NCBI GenBank assembly: GCA_035048495.1
Contig: CM068553.1
Coordinates: 16,431,190-16,495,189 of the forward strand
From: Euptelea pleiosperma
Taxonomy: Eukaryota; Streptophyta; Magnoliopsida; Ranunculales; Eupteleaceae
Length of the DNA: 64,000 nucleotides
Direction of reading: 5' to 3'
A program made the position numbers and the translations under genes. The notes under the pieces are model-generated. The model was not told the origin of the DNA and made no database searches. It saw only the letters and a program-made list of their open reading frames with translations. Below, piece by piece: positions 19,300-30,810 of this stretch (position 1 is the stretch's first letter; every line of letters starts with the position of its first letter).

Positions 19300-22200
19300 T
19301 CAAAATACAACAGTCTTAATCTCCTCATACGGTAGCACTCGGAGCTCACAGTATGATTTTATTGCCTTTGCCAGACATTGTTTTTCGAGGTTCTCCGATT
19401 TCTGCACGAAACTCCGTAAGTTATCTCGGTGGGAAACTCTCTCAACCTGCAGGAATGAAACTGATATACTTTGTTCATATAGGATTGGACGCCCTCTGAG
19501 TAAAATTTTAAGAACCAGACATAGACACATCATTAGAACTCAAGGACAAACAAATACAACTGTTGTTCTTGGATGTAAAGAAACTGCTCAAACAGAAAAT
19601 AATTCAATGTACGATAACACACGATCCAAGAAAAAGCATAATAACCCCATGTAAATAGATCTAAAGCACCATAGTTCATCTAACAACACACATTGTTTTT
19701 GTTGTTGTTGTTGTTGTAACTTGTGATGAGGTGATTAGTGTATTGGTGAAGGTTTTGAACCCAGGTTCGGGAATCAGCACGAACAGACTTCATCAACTTA
19801 AAATCTTCAAAAAATCGAAAGGACATTTACTCATTCTGCAAAATTTGATTGTAAAATTTCATTTAAAGGTGCAGTTTTTAGGCCTTCGAACACATTTCTA
19901 AGTTTTAAACACTTCTAGAACTAAGGATATGGAAAAGTCAATAGCTGGGTGAAACTGGATACCCTGGCTTTGATATTTCAACTTAGGCCATGTTTGATTG
20001 CACGGAAAATTTTCCCGGGAAAATACATCTGGGATATGCCTTAAATAATTGATTGATTGCAACTGAGAGCACATATTTCAATCATGCGAGAAAATAAAGG
20101 TGTATTTTCAGATGGAAATGAATTCTCACCTATTTGGATGGGAAATGAATTCCGGGCTTAGTAGGAAAAATTATCCAGATTTAAATGGCTTGTTAGGGAA
20201 AATGCAATTTTCCCACTTGGTAATCAAACACGGCCTTAGAGGAACAAAAAAAAAATTATGGAATCTGAGAGCTTGGTCATGTCAACCATATTCTTCGACC
20301 CCAAAACTTCTCGCTGGGGCACCTAATAGTCTTAAATTTACAACAATAAATTCTGGACGAAGCCAACCAAATCTAGACTGGACCATCCATGTCCTGTCAA
20401 AACATTCTTCTAGCAGCTGAAGGGGATGGACAATAGATAATTGTCATTCACCAAATATATACTCTCTCTCCTACTTGCAAGAGAATTCTTCCAAACAATG
20501 GTTCAGTAGGTTGCACAAAGCTTCACTGTTCAACCCGCATGCCATTAACCAACAATAAGACTAAGAAAAATCAGCAATCTTCTTGAGTTTATGCCCACAA
20601 CAATTCTTGGTATACTGGAGCTGTTCAGCCCAATTAACGATCTCTTCTTCCACTTTGTGTCATTATAATCAACGAGTTTACGTTCTTCACCACTAAATAA
20701 ATGGGCAATTTTGGTATTTATTAAATTTTCCCCATGCTTCAGAAAGAAACAGTTTTGAAAACCTGCTCAGGGACTATTTAGCTCTAAGCTAAGATATATA
20801 TCCCTAAACTGGATGTCCTTGCATTTTGATGAGGTACTGGACATAGAACTGATGATCCAAGAACCTCCTCCCTTTCTAGTAGGGTTTATAACACCCCCCA
20901 TTCATTTTAGCCACAGTTCTACAATATACAATATAAACCCTGCAATTCAATTGCTAGTAAAAAGTGGCTACAAATCCAACCTGAATCCTATTTGACAAGG
21001 ATAATATATGAACCCACCTTAACCAAAAATCAGAATGATTTAGTTTTCAAATATTGTTATCGGTTTGAAGTTACTTTTACCCTTTCTAATCCTTCAAATC
21101 CCCATCTATTTGGTAGGCAAGTGGGTTACGGTTAGTGGTCAGTGGTCAGTGGTGAAGGTGGGCTCTAAACCCAGGCCTGTGGTATTAACACTCAGACTTT
21201 ACCAATTTAGCAAGCTGCCACCTTCAGATCCTTCAAAAACCCCATTGACTACCCAACATAAATGTCAATCTGATATAGCGTAGACATCAATCTTCAAAAG
21301 AATAAAAAGATCTTGCGATTTCCAGTCCAATGATTCTATGATCAGATTCGAACTTCAAATCCGTGTCCACACCTATGTGCTCTGCCAAAATCTCATACAA
21401 CACCTTTGTACCAACTTTGTCAGAGCCTTCACTGCATCAACTTTGTCATGATGCACTTTTAAGCCATATTCATTTGGTAGTGAGTCTGTTATAGGATCAC
21501 ATATGGCTTGTATTTGATCCTTGAATAGTTATTCCGAGCAACTATCAATCAAAAAAAAACATTACTCCTAGCAACTTCAGAGGCCACAACCTCTCAACCA
21601 GGTACCGCTTGTACTTTTGTACTTTATAAAGATTAAAACACTCCGTGTTTGTAAGACTACTTTTTTCCAGCAAACAATACCACTATACATATTATGAGAA
21701 TAGAAAGGCTATATATTGACAAGAAAAATTGCGTCAAGATGGGAGAATGGGAAGAAGACATCTTTCCTGCCAAATGTTGTATGTGTGGCAAATTTGTAGG
21801 GGGGAATTCTAGATACCATTTCATTGGTCCTAGGAGATCTCCTAGGCCAAAGTTCTAGCCACTGGCAATTTCATCCTTATAATCCAATATAGAGTATATA
21901 GAAATAAAGTTCAAAGCAATGGTAACTAGGAAAAAGAATATCACCATCTGTTCGATGATTGGCCCCGCGTCAAGTTCTTCTGTTACAAAGTGACTTGTTG
22001 CACCAATCATTTTCACACCAGCATCAAATGCCTATAAAATTTGGCAGCAAATTAAACAACGATGACTAGAAAGCATATGCACTGGTTAAAATAGAAACCC
22101 AAATGACCCGTGAAGAAAGGTAGGAATACTGTACCTGTTTAGAAGGATTCCCCCCCTTAAACGATGGCAAAAGGCCATGGTGAATGTTAATAATATCTTT

Positions 22201-25200
22201 CCCATAGCCCTCCAAGAATTTCCCTGACAATATCTGCAAGCATATATGATGCTATAAATTTCAAACATTACAAAAGGTGATTTGATCACATATATAATAC
22301 TTCAACTATAAAGCATAGCAAGAAGATCAGGCACTAGGAAAAGTATAGACGATTTTTAAGTACTTTCCTAGTTGGGCTCAGACTAGGAGTTTGAGGATAC
22401 TTTCTTATTTAAGTACCGTTTTGAGCTTCTTTGGGGTCCCTGTCTGTTACAGTCCGTTTTAACGGCAATGCCCCCAGTCTGTTATACCGTTAAAATGGTC
22501 TATTTTAAACATTGATTAAAACCAAGGCTTAAATTTGACCGTTATAACGTTATAACGGATAGATAACGTTACCATAATGTCTGTTGTAATGGGTCATATC
22601 GTAATAAAAGAAATAGTCAAAATAATGATACTTATACTTTACATTTCTTTTTATTATCAAAATACCATCTATAACTGTAAAATAATGGAGAATGGACAAA
22701 ATAACTGCTACAATATTAAGCTTGTCTTTTCAGTTTTAACCCATTTTTTTTTTGGCAAATAACATTACAATGCCAATTATATATATATTTTTTGAGCTTG
22801 AACACTTGGGTTGTTTTTATATTGACAGGGAGTGTTACCATTATAATGCCAATTATATATTTTTTTTAAAAACATGATTAAAACCTAAGGTTCATCATCC
22901 TCAATAAACTGTACACCCAAAAGTCCACCTGATCAGTCATTGTATGAGCATTCCTTCCTCCATAACTCAGTTTTTTCCCATATCAGGGAATGGCCACTCA
23001 TTCTTCAAATCATATGAGTCAAAAACTTGCTTGATCTAATAATGGATCACAGTCTTATTGCATATAATGCGTCCCTTCCTTCTTCAAGAAGAACAGAGCA
23101 TCATATAAATTACTCACATATTAAAATATTGTAGAAAATCATGTTTTATAAAGGATTTAAACAATTAACTTCTTTGATCATGTTAAAATGGACTTAAATC
23201 TTCACCAATACCTAGAATTGAAAGCAACAAAACATCTGCAAAACATATTGCACCAGGGACACTTCAACAAACGAAAATCTGAAAGAACCAGTAGTTTAAA
23301 CTCATATACTAGTGAACATGGTGAGAATCAAAATTACCTGCATATATCTAGCGAGAACTAGAAAATCAGTATTTTGAACCAAATCCAAGATCTCTCCATC
23401 TCTTTTATTCCCCTTAGTCATGCGCAAATAATGGTATGGAATGCCATGCCTTTCGAGAAACCGAATTACATGGGTATTTGGACCTCTGTCGTGATTACTG
23501 TAAAACGATATTAGGGCTTACAAGTTAGAATGTTAAAGGCCAATATTATATAAAAATAAATCCTAAAATCCCACCTTATTACACAATTTATATCGACAGG
23601 GAGTCTCCCATCCTGCCATCCATGTAACAAGTCCACCAAACAATGGTCCTACACAGTATAATAATATCTTTACCAAGTGAAGAAAACAAGAACGAAATAT
23701 ACAAGGAAGTATGCAAAGATCCAACTTGAACATTAACTACTACTCAATTAAGTACAAAAAAAAGGGATCTACCTGCTTTGAAGCAAGAACTGCAATCTTA
23801 TATTTGGGGTCAAGATTGGGCACCCGTACAACGGATTTCATTGCATTGAACAACTTTGACAGTTTCAGGAAGTCTTCATCCATCTCCACTCGTGGCCATC
23901 TCACGGGGTCAAAGACAAACTCACTGCCAAGTTTTACCAGAATTTAGAACCCTTTAATTCAGTTCAGTTTGTGGTTAATATTCAAAATCTACTGTTGCCA
24001 CAAAACAAAAGTGCATGATCACAACACCAGATATCCCCTTAACCAAATATACATCTTTTGAACTCCAAGTCCCAATGAAAAAGGTTCCTTTAAGGGGTAA
24101 ATATTACATGCAGTAAGGAAGAGCAAGAAGGTTTCACAGAACACTCCTTTTTCACGTATATAATGGAAATTTCCACACCCTTTACGTTTGGCCCAGGGTT
24201 GGTTTTGGGGAATTGAGGGTTAAGGAGTTAGAGACCCAATTGCCGAACATTACCACCAAATATAATTATTAGTGGGAACACTTTTCACATTTTGAAGTTC
24301 CATTGATTTTTTCTCTCAAAGTGCATTGATTTCTTTATGTCATCATCATAAGCCTTTTCCCAAAGGTATGGAGTCGGCTACACAAATCCTGTTCCTCCAT
24401 TACAATTTCTCTCAAAATGCACTAAAATAGAGGACTTTGAGAATGACAAATCAATAGATCCAAGACTAAATGTCACTCTGTTAAGACCCAAACCAATACA
24501 CCAAAAGCACCTAGGTGATAGAGGTCCGTAAAGCTTAGGTCTTAATCCTTAGGATCCTAATATACCACCACGCTTCTGCAGCCGATGTCCTCCACAGCCT
24601 ACTCTGTGGTCCAGGACCAGGTAGCCCTTTCCACATGGTGGCTCTCACTCTGGCCTCTTTTTTACACAGGTCGCCCCTTCCGTGACTTGAACTTGGGACG
24701 TGCGGTTGGCTATGATACCAAATGTTCAGACCCAAACCAATACACCAAAAGCACCTAGGTGATAGAGGTGCATAAAGCTTAGGTCTTAATCCTTAAGATC
24801 CTAACACACTCAAAACCTCAAATTACTCACGAATTATCAAATATCAGACACCCAAAAGAACGGAATTGGATTGAATATTAAGCATACATAATGTGATTAT
24901 TTCTATTAACAAATAATGTGATTAAGGATGAAGAAGGAGACCTCCTGGAGTAGAAGACCTGCTTGTTTTCGGGGACGAAGACATCGACACTCAGTATGTT
25001 TCCCCCTCTCGAAGCGATGCATTCCGAAAGCTTCGCAACAATCCCAACAACGTCCTGTACATACAAAACCAATTCAATGATTCAATCCCATCTCAGAAAA
25101 TTTTACAAAAAAAAAAAAGGATTTTCAAGCCATCTGCGATTCAAAATTTCTTCAAAAATGGAGAAACTTGTATTGTGTAGAAACTCTAGAAAACCTTGAA

Positions 25201-25399
25201 TGAATGAAGAAATCTAGGTTTTTCACAGAAAACGTACGGGGCAGTGAAAAACGTGAACACCATGGGTGGCGGTGGTAGTGGTGGTGGTGGAAGAGAAGGA
25301 GTTGAGGAGCTCGCCGGGAAATTTCCATGAATTGAAGGGCTTCCTTGTCAATCCCAAAACTTGTGGCAACCTGGAGTAGATCCTTCGGAGGACAGTCAT
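19300..25399 (-). CDS. PURU: Formyltetrahydrofolate deformylase
   Basis: Eight exons on the minus strand: 25399-25238, 25054-24942, 23923-23773, 23648-23575, 23497-23338, 22233-22135, 22031-21945 and 19446-19300. All phases agree and give 330 residues. The enzyme hydrolyses 10-formyl-THF to THF and formate; in plants it is mitochondrial and linked to photorespiratory one-carbon balance. The N-terminus (residues 1-46) is rich in Arg, Ser and Thr with no acidic residue before position 30, consistent with a transit peptide, and includes a Thr run coded by ACC repeats. An ACT domain follows (about 48-125, [15 protein letters not shown]), then the formyltransferase fold with catalytic Asn236 and His238 ([11 protein letters not shown]) and Asp274 (EELDAGPII). 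GGNP replaces the usual GGYP near residue 250. It ends [18 protein letters not shown], as in plant homologues. The start is the only Met before the transit region. Introns 2, 5 and 7 (1.0, 1.1 and 2.5 kb) each carry a transposon. The reading frame is intact. Confidence 0.96.
19986..20235. mobile_element. Tourist-like MITE in PURU intron 7
   Basis: Ends GGCCATGTTTGATTGCA and GGTAATCAAACACGGCC are inverted repeats flanked on both sides by TTA. This 250-bp element lies inside the 2.5-kb last intron and has no coding capacity. Confidence 0.85.
22440..22514. mobile_element. Right-end fragment of a CGTTATAACG MITE (PURU intron 5)
   Basis: CAGTCCGTTTTAACGGCAAT, a CCCCCAGTCTGTTATACCGT block and TTTTAAACATTG match the right third of the family. 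Only this end remains; it sits directly left of a second, complete copy. Confidence 0.65.
22523..22876. mobile_element. CGTTATAACG hAT MITE in PURU intron 5, perfect TSD
   Basis: Left CAAGGCTTAAATTTGACCG, right TTTTTTTAAAAACATG, flanked on both sides by ATTAAAAC (22515-22522 and 22877-22884). The interior has diverged towards A/T but keeps GTTATAACG near the left end. Confidence 0.8.
24479..24806 (-). mobile_element. TRIM with perfect 5-bp TSD in PURU intron 2
   Basis: Two 84-bp LTRs (24479-24562 and 24723-24806) are nearly identical; on the minus strand they begin TGTTAGGATC and end with TGAACA. The primer-binding site next to the 5' LTR reads TTTGGTATCATAGCC. CACTC flanks both sides. The 160-bp interior is non-coding. 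Near-identity of the LTRs suggests fairly recent insertion. Confidence 0.93.
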
Positions 25400-26047
25400 G
25401 AATCCTCTCTCTCGCTCCTCTCTCTCGCTCTCACCTGGTGGGAATTCGGAGATCTTCGGCGTCGCTCACCCACCACACTTCGCGGCCTTACCCGATCAGT
25501 TAATAAAATTACATTACCTGAACACCTTTACGAGCCGTCGGATTTTGATGACTGCTCACTTTCGACACGTGGAAGGATGTGATGGGTCTACTTCGTCGAC
25601 GAATAGAGACTCAGATATAGCCGCTGATGTGTATCTTTTTTTCTGTTTTCGGTGCTTCGCATGAACCATGGCTTTAACTAGTAAATACAGTTAATCAGTT
25701 ATATATGCGGACAAGGATACAGCAGAATTGTCAAATTTTAGGGCGTGTTTGGCTGCATAGATGGCTCTGTTCTGGTTCAAGACGAGAGCTTATCCCTTTG
25801 GAAGGTAGAGACAAAATATCTTAAAAAAGGATTGCTTTCCACTCTTCTTGTCCACAGAATTCTCACCCTTATACCCGCATCCGAACAGGATCTTTGTCTC
25901 CTTTGATCCAAAGAACCTTTGGGTTAGGTAAGGCAAATATTCAAAGAAATATTAGCAGACAAAGAAGCTCCTTTTTCTGTTTAATTTTTCAATACGAAGC
26001 TGGCCATTTTAGTTCGCTATATTTTACGACCTGCAAAATATTATATA
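25400..26047. other. PURU upstream region
   Basis: Presumed promoter and 5' UTR of PURU close to 25400; C/T-rich CTCTCTCGCTC words near 25410-25430. No clear TATA box was identified. A possible MITE (GGGCGTGTTTGGCTGC left, GCATCCGAACAGG right) spans about 25742-25890 with weakly matching ends. Confidence 0.35.
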
Positions 26048-26216
26048 CTAGTGGGTGGCCCGTGCCCTCGGCACTCCCCGACAAAGCATTTGCCAAAATC
26101 AGGTGAGTGGCTGAGATCCACTGTCCATTTGGGGGATAAGATCTCGGCCATCCTTTGTTGAAACATATAAGAGGGGGTATAAGTGGGGAGACAACTTCCC
26201 TGTTTTGTTATATAGA
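26048..26216 (-). mobile_element. Complete 169-bp mini-Helitron
   Basis: Read on the minus strand it starts A|TCTATATAACAAAACAGGG, continues with GAAGTTGTCTCCCC, and ends with the GTGCCGAGGGCACGG hairpin, GCCACCCACTAG and then T. TC start, hairpin, CTAG end and A/T insertion site are all present. It is homologous to 7656-7812. No Rep/helicase; non-autonomous. Confidence 0.82.
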
Positions 26217-26530
26217 TGACGGATAACCGGACAAAAATGTGCTACACCACGGATAACCGGACAAAAATATTTGCAGGTTGAGGATGTATATTTTACAGTT
26301 TTTGCATCGTACGTAGAACATGAATCTCTTGAATCCAACGGTCAATGGCATCAACCGTGCATATTTTTGTCCCGTTATCCATGGGGTAGCATTTTGTCCA
26401 GTTAATTAGCACGTTTTGTTAATTTATATTAGCAAATATTTACACATGGGATTGATTGACGCTAAATTTAACAACAATTTAAATAGACATGATGTAATTG
26501 AACAAAGAAGATAGCATGTTCCAGAGACTT

Positions 26531-26815
26531 GGGGGGCGTTTGGCAACACAAAAATAAGTAACTTATTGACTTTTATAAGTCAAAAAAGTTAGTTTGGATG
26601 TGTTTCATATTTTAACTTTTGAAAAGTTAAAAACTAACTTAAAATCGAAGCTAAAATTTTTAGCTTTTAACTTCTAAAAGAAATTACTTCTCAAAAATTA
26701 GAATGCCTCCCGACATTTTTAATTTCCATGACTTTTTCAGAGGTAAAAAATCAACTTGTAACTTCTACTACAAGTAGAAATGCTTTTACTTCTCGTTTCC
26801 AAACGTACCCTTACT
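26531..26815. mobile_element. Probable MITE with CGTTTGG termini
   Basis: Left GGGGGGCGTTTGGCAAC and right CTCGTTTCCAAACGTACCC are imperfect inverted repeats; the interior has AAGTTA/TAACTT and AAAAGT words. No clear TSD. Confidence 0.6.
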
Positions 26816-26989
26816 ATTCTAGGAAAGGGAGGGAGAATCTCTCTTCAAGCAGTCAAAATAGTTGGAGCATGGGAGAGCGGACCCCACTCTACTCTAACAC
26901 CCTTAGAAAACCTTTAAGTACTTGCTAAATTGCGGGAAGCACTCCTCCCCTCTCTATTGAAATTGTTGGCTAGAGGGAGAGCCCCCTTA

Positions 26990-27292
26990 GAGCATCTCCA
27001 ACCGAGATTTGTATTTTGGAGCACAAAAAAAATATTTTTTATGATAAAGTGTTTTTTCAGCACCGTAGTTACAATGTCAACTCTAATCACCATCTCCATT
27101 TTAATCTCTAATAAGAATTATAGAACATGAACAGTGATAGAGACACCTTCTACGGATTCATCCGGGGTCTCCAAATATGGAGACTCAAAATGGGGTCTCT
27201 AAAATAGAAACTCCTTTTAGAGACCGGTTAGAGGGTGGATTCCACCCAACAGGTTTCTATTTTGAAGAAATAGAGCACGGTTGGAGATGCTC
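26990..27292. mobile_element. Tourist-like MITE, GAGCATCTCCAACC termini
   Basis: GAGCATCTCCAACCG at the left and CGGTTGGAGATGCTC at the right are perfect inverted repeats flanked on both sides by TTA. This terminus is widespread among plant Tourist-type MITEs. Length 303 bp, non-coding. Confidence 0.9.
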
Positions 27293-27371
27293 TTAGCCAC
27301 TCATTTAAAATTTATTTTGAGAGCATTCTCTATACTTTTCAAACCCTAGCTTAGAGAAATCACAGCCCCTA

Positions 27372-27417
<46 letters not shown>

Positions 27418-29289
27418 GCATCATACTCGAACCTTGAAGTAGGTTACTCTCCCTCTTTTTGTTCACGGTTGTTTTAATTACATATCATACTTGTTTATAT
27501 GTTCTCTTCCCATTATTCTACATGCTTCTCATTTGATTTTATACATTTATTATTCAAAATCCATGTTTTATGATATTCCATGTATGTATATGCCCTAGGA
27601 TCGATTTTTAAGGTTTTTATATTTATGCTTATATTCTCAAAAATTGTTCTCTATGTTGATTTTGAATTGTATTTTAATGTGGATTTATTGTTGGATTCGC
27701 CATGAGAGTATGATCATGGTCAAACGAATGAATGTTGCTAAATGATAGTCGAGAATGCATAGGCACACAGAAGGTTCGGTCCATGTGTAGTCGTGAATCC
27801 TTAGGAATATCTCAAAAAACAAAGAATGTATAGTACCTTAGGGTGAGAGACCTCAAACTTCCTTGGATCCATGTGGACTTTGAAAGTTTAGCCGACTATT
27901 ATGAAATGAGACACCGTGATGTTTGGTACATGGCATTGGACTAATTTTTCAGAGTTTCTAAATTATCAGGTTGGATTATCGGTTGTTGATTTAATGCTTA
28001 TATTTTAGTTTGAAAACAAAAATTTCAAAACTTGTTATACTTTGAAATTCATGATTTACCATTGTATGCCCTATGATCAATTGTTGGGTGAAGTTGTACC
28101 TATTGGCCTTCTCTACTCACCCTTACCAACATTTTAGACTTGACTTGATGAGATCAGCGGAGCTTCTCTTAATTTATTTTCTTGTTATGTTTTATTTCAT
28201 TGGAGGACATGTATTGAATTACGATAATGGGGATTTATGATGTAATTGATTTAATATTGATCATGGTATGTTAGGTTGACTATAACAAATTGATTTAGTT
28301 GTAAAAATGGAATTTCGTGATGGCCATACCTGACCTTACGCAACAGACTGGAACCGTCACAAATGCGATAATCCTAATCTGTCACGGTAGGCCAAAAGTC
28401 CGTCGTACGTGGAAACTAAAATAATACTAGTTAGTCTCTCTCTCTCTCGAAAGGCCGTTAGGAGGTCCTTCATCACAAAATCCATAGTAGCCTCCAACAT
28501 CACTATCGTAACCTCTGCACGCCAACCTCTTCCGCCATCCCACATCCATGGCCATCAATCCCTACCCTTAAAACCACCTCACCCAAAACACAAAAAATTA
28601 TAAACCTTCTCTCTCCCTCAATCGTTCCATGAAGCTTGCGACTGATGTTGGACCGACAGTTGGTCAAAATCAAGGTATGTATGCCCCATTTCTTTCAAAC
28701 CCCATATTTTTTTGTTTTTTTTTTTTTTTTTTATTACTTTATTATCCAAGGAAAGGTTAGATTAAGATTAGGGTTTTTATTCTATGATGGAAGAAACCCT
28801 CTTCTTCTATTTCTAACTTGCTAAGGTAAACCCTAATATGTTATTCCTTCTTCTAAATATTAGATTTGTCGTTGTCTGGGCGTCGATTTTGTTAGTTTTG
28901 CCTTTGTTTTGTCTAAAAATATGTGTTTATATATTTTGTATTGGTCATTTTACCATTGGCCTTCGTCTTTCACCTAGCCATAATTCATAGATATTGGTCA
29001 TTCATTCTACCATTAACCCAATAGTTTAGTAGAAAATACATTTTTTTAATGCAACATGTTCAACCCGGGTAGTTGAATCAACAAACCGTTAGAGGAAAAG
29101 TGGGGTTCATACTTTGTTATTTATAAGATGCTTATTAGAGGAAAAGTGGAAACTAGAGGAAAAAATAAATAAATAAGACAAGACTGAAAAGGTGTAAGTT
29201 GTCCAACCCCTTCCTCAATTCCTCATCAAGCAATTTTCTCTTTGGTTCTCTCTTCCTCTTCCTTCTTCTCTACTCTTCTCAGTTCTTTT
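27293..29289. other. Intergenic sequence, probably old LTR material
   Basis: Includes a GA microsatellite (27371-27413). No supported gene; frames near 28357-28824 lack similarity and splice context. Text such as TACTCACCCTTACCAACATTT (first 20 bases) near 28110 has the flavour of a plant LTR, but no ends were found. Confidence 0.35.
27371..27413. repeat. GA microsatellite
   Basis: Almost pure GA dinucleotides with two A interruptions. Confidence 0.9.
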
Positions 29290-29605
29290 TGAATTTCCTT
29301 TACTACTATTACGCAAAAAGTTGGGTGAGGGGGAGGGTTGAATAGGACTATTATTTAATAATATTTGTCAAATTAAAACTCAAATCCCAATTAATTAATA
29401 TTAATACAAAGCTTATAATAGATATGCATTAATCAACCACATAAGCAATATAAGAATAATGAAGACCACAATCATACAACACACGGATTTATAGTGGTTT
29501 AGTGTATTCACCGTCCACTCACAAGGGCTTTACACGAGCTAAATAGTTTTTTCTATCACTTTGGAATCTATACAATTACAATTGAATAAACTCGATTATG
29601 AATAT
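29290..29605 (-). mobile_element. Outer Copia-type solo LTR, piece 1 of 3
   Basis: Begins TGAATTTCCTTTACTAC and then GGGGGAGGGTTGAATAGG. This parallels the border of the Copia LTR at 34510 (TGTAATTTCCC then CAGGGGGTGAATAG), and both contain a GGATTTATAGTGGTTTAG / GAATTTATAGTGGTTCGG block. Interrupted at 29606 by a second solo LTR. Pieces 2 and 3 are 32347-33258 and 48049-48549; joined length is about 1.73 kb. Outer flanks CTTTT and CTTTC match at 4 of 5. No internal domain remains, so it is a solo LTR. Confidence 0.65.
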
Positions 29606-30677
29606 TGAAAGTAGGTATTTTCCGCGTCGTTGGTTACGGAAACCCTAACCTCAACAATATTTGTAATTATCCGAGACTTATTCCTGCAAAATACGCAATT
29701 CTTTGCACAGTGGAAAGTCGGAGTCGAATCCGCACTCAGGATTAGTCGGATTAGCACAATAAGGAACATAAAATAACAGGAATCTATCGATCTTGAATCA
29801 AAATAAACTTTATTTCATGACTTCAAATGTAACTTACAACTCAAACATGAAACAATTAATCTAGAAAGCATTTTAACAAGAGAGAGATGTAGAGAGAGAA
29901 AGATGTGTAGGATAGAGAAAATGATAGAGAGAGAAAGAGACTAAGGTAGAGAGAGAAAGTAGGAAAAGAAGAGAGAAAATTAAATTTTTAGAGAGATAAA
30001 GAGAAAATGAAGATAAGAGGTTTATTCTAGAGAGAGAAATACTCACCCTGATGCACTAACCTTGGACTTGAAAGATGGACATATCATTCGGGTTAGTACA
30101 TGGAGTGGTGCACCGTGATGCAAGGGCTTGCCGGTGTTGATGAAGGTGATCCTTGAGTGATGGTGTGGCTAAGAGGAGAACCATGGAGCTATGAAAAAGA
30201 TGGAGAAGGTTGACCAAGTGGATCTCGTGCCCATGTGGGTGCATGCAAGGTACTAACAGTGTGCAACATCATTTGAAGAGAGGGGTGCTCCTGGGGTGTG
30301 TGGCTGTTGTTGCGGGGTGCAACACCAGAAACGGTGGTGCTTGGTGTTCAACGATTGAAGGCGTTGTAGGTGCAAACTTTGAAGCATTGGACCAGGCCGT
30401 GGCAAGGGGAATAGGGTGTGTAGTGGTGCTTAGTGGTACACTTGAGACTAAGGAGGAACAGCCGGCTATGATTGTGTGGACTGGTTGAAGAACCAGTCCG
30501 GCGAGATGATGTAGAGGAGGGAGGCGGTGCTGTTTTTGCAGCCAGATTCCTTTTCTTTTCTTTTTTTTTTTGGTGGCTGCCAGATCGTGTGGCAGAGGGG
30601 GTAGGGGATCGAAAGAGGAACGGGCAGGAGGAAAGATGAGGGGAGAGAACCCAAATAGCAACCGGAGTTGTAGGTGG

Positions 30678-30703
30678 CCGGAGTTGCAAACTTGCAACTC
30701 CGG
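30678..30703. repeat. 26-bp hairpin in the solo LTR
   Basis: CCGGAGTTGC, a short AAACTT-type centre, then GCAACTCCGG: arms fully complementary. A second one, with the same arms, lies at 30786-30810. Confidence 0.85.
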
Positions 30704-30717
30704 TGAGTAAAAGAAAG

Positions 30718-30753
30718 GAAGAAGAAGAAGAAGAAGAAGAAGAAGAAGAAGAA
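30718..30753. repeat. GAA microsatellite
   Basis: About twelve tandem GAA units. Confidence 0.9.
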
Positions 30754-30785
30754 ACGTACCAGGGCTGAGGAAATTCTAGTGTTGG

Positions 30786-30810
30786 CCGGAGTTGCAGACC
30801 TGCAACTCCG
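30786..30810. repeat. Second CCGGAGTTGCA hairpin in the solo LTR
   Basis: CCGGAGTTGCAG and CTGCAACTCCG pair; near-copy of the hairpin at 30678-30703, about 108 bp away. Confidence 0.8.

Noticed and set aside
19715..19785. tRNA-like text with GGTTTTGAACCCAGGTTC in PURU intron 7
   Set aside because: No cloverleaf can be formed with proper acceptor pairing; not a tRNA gene.
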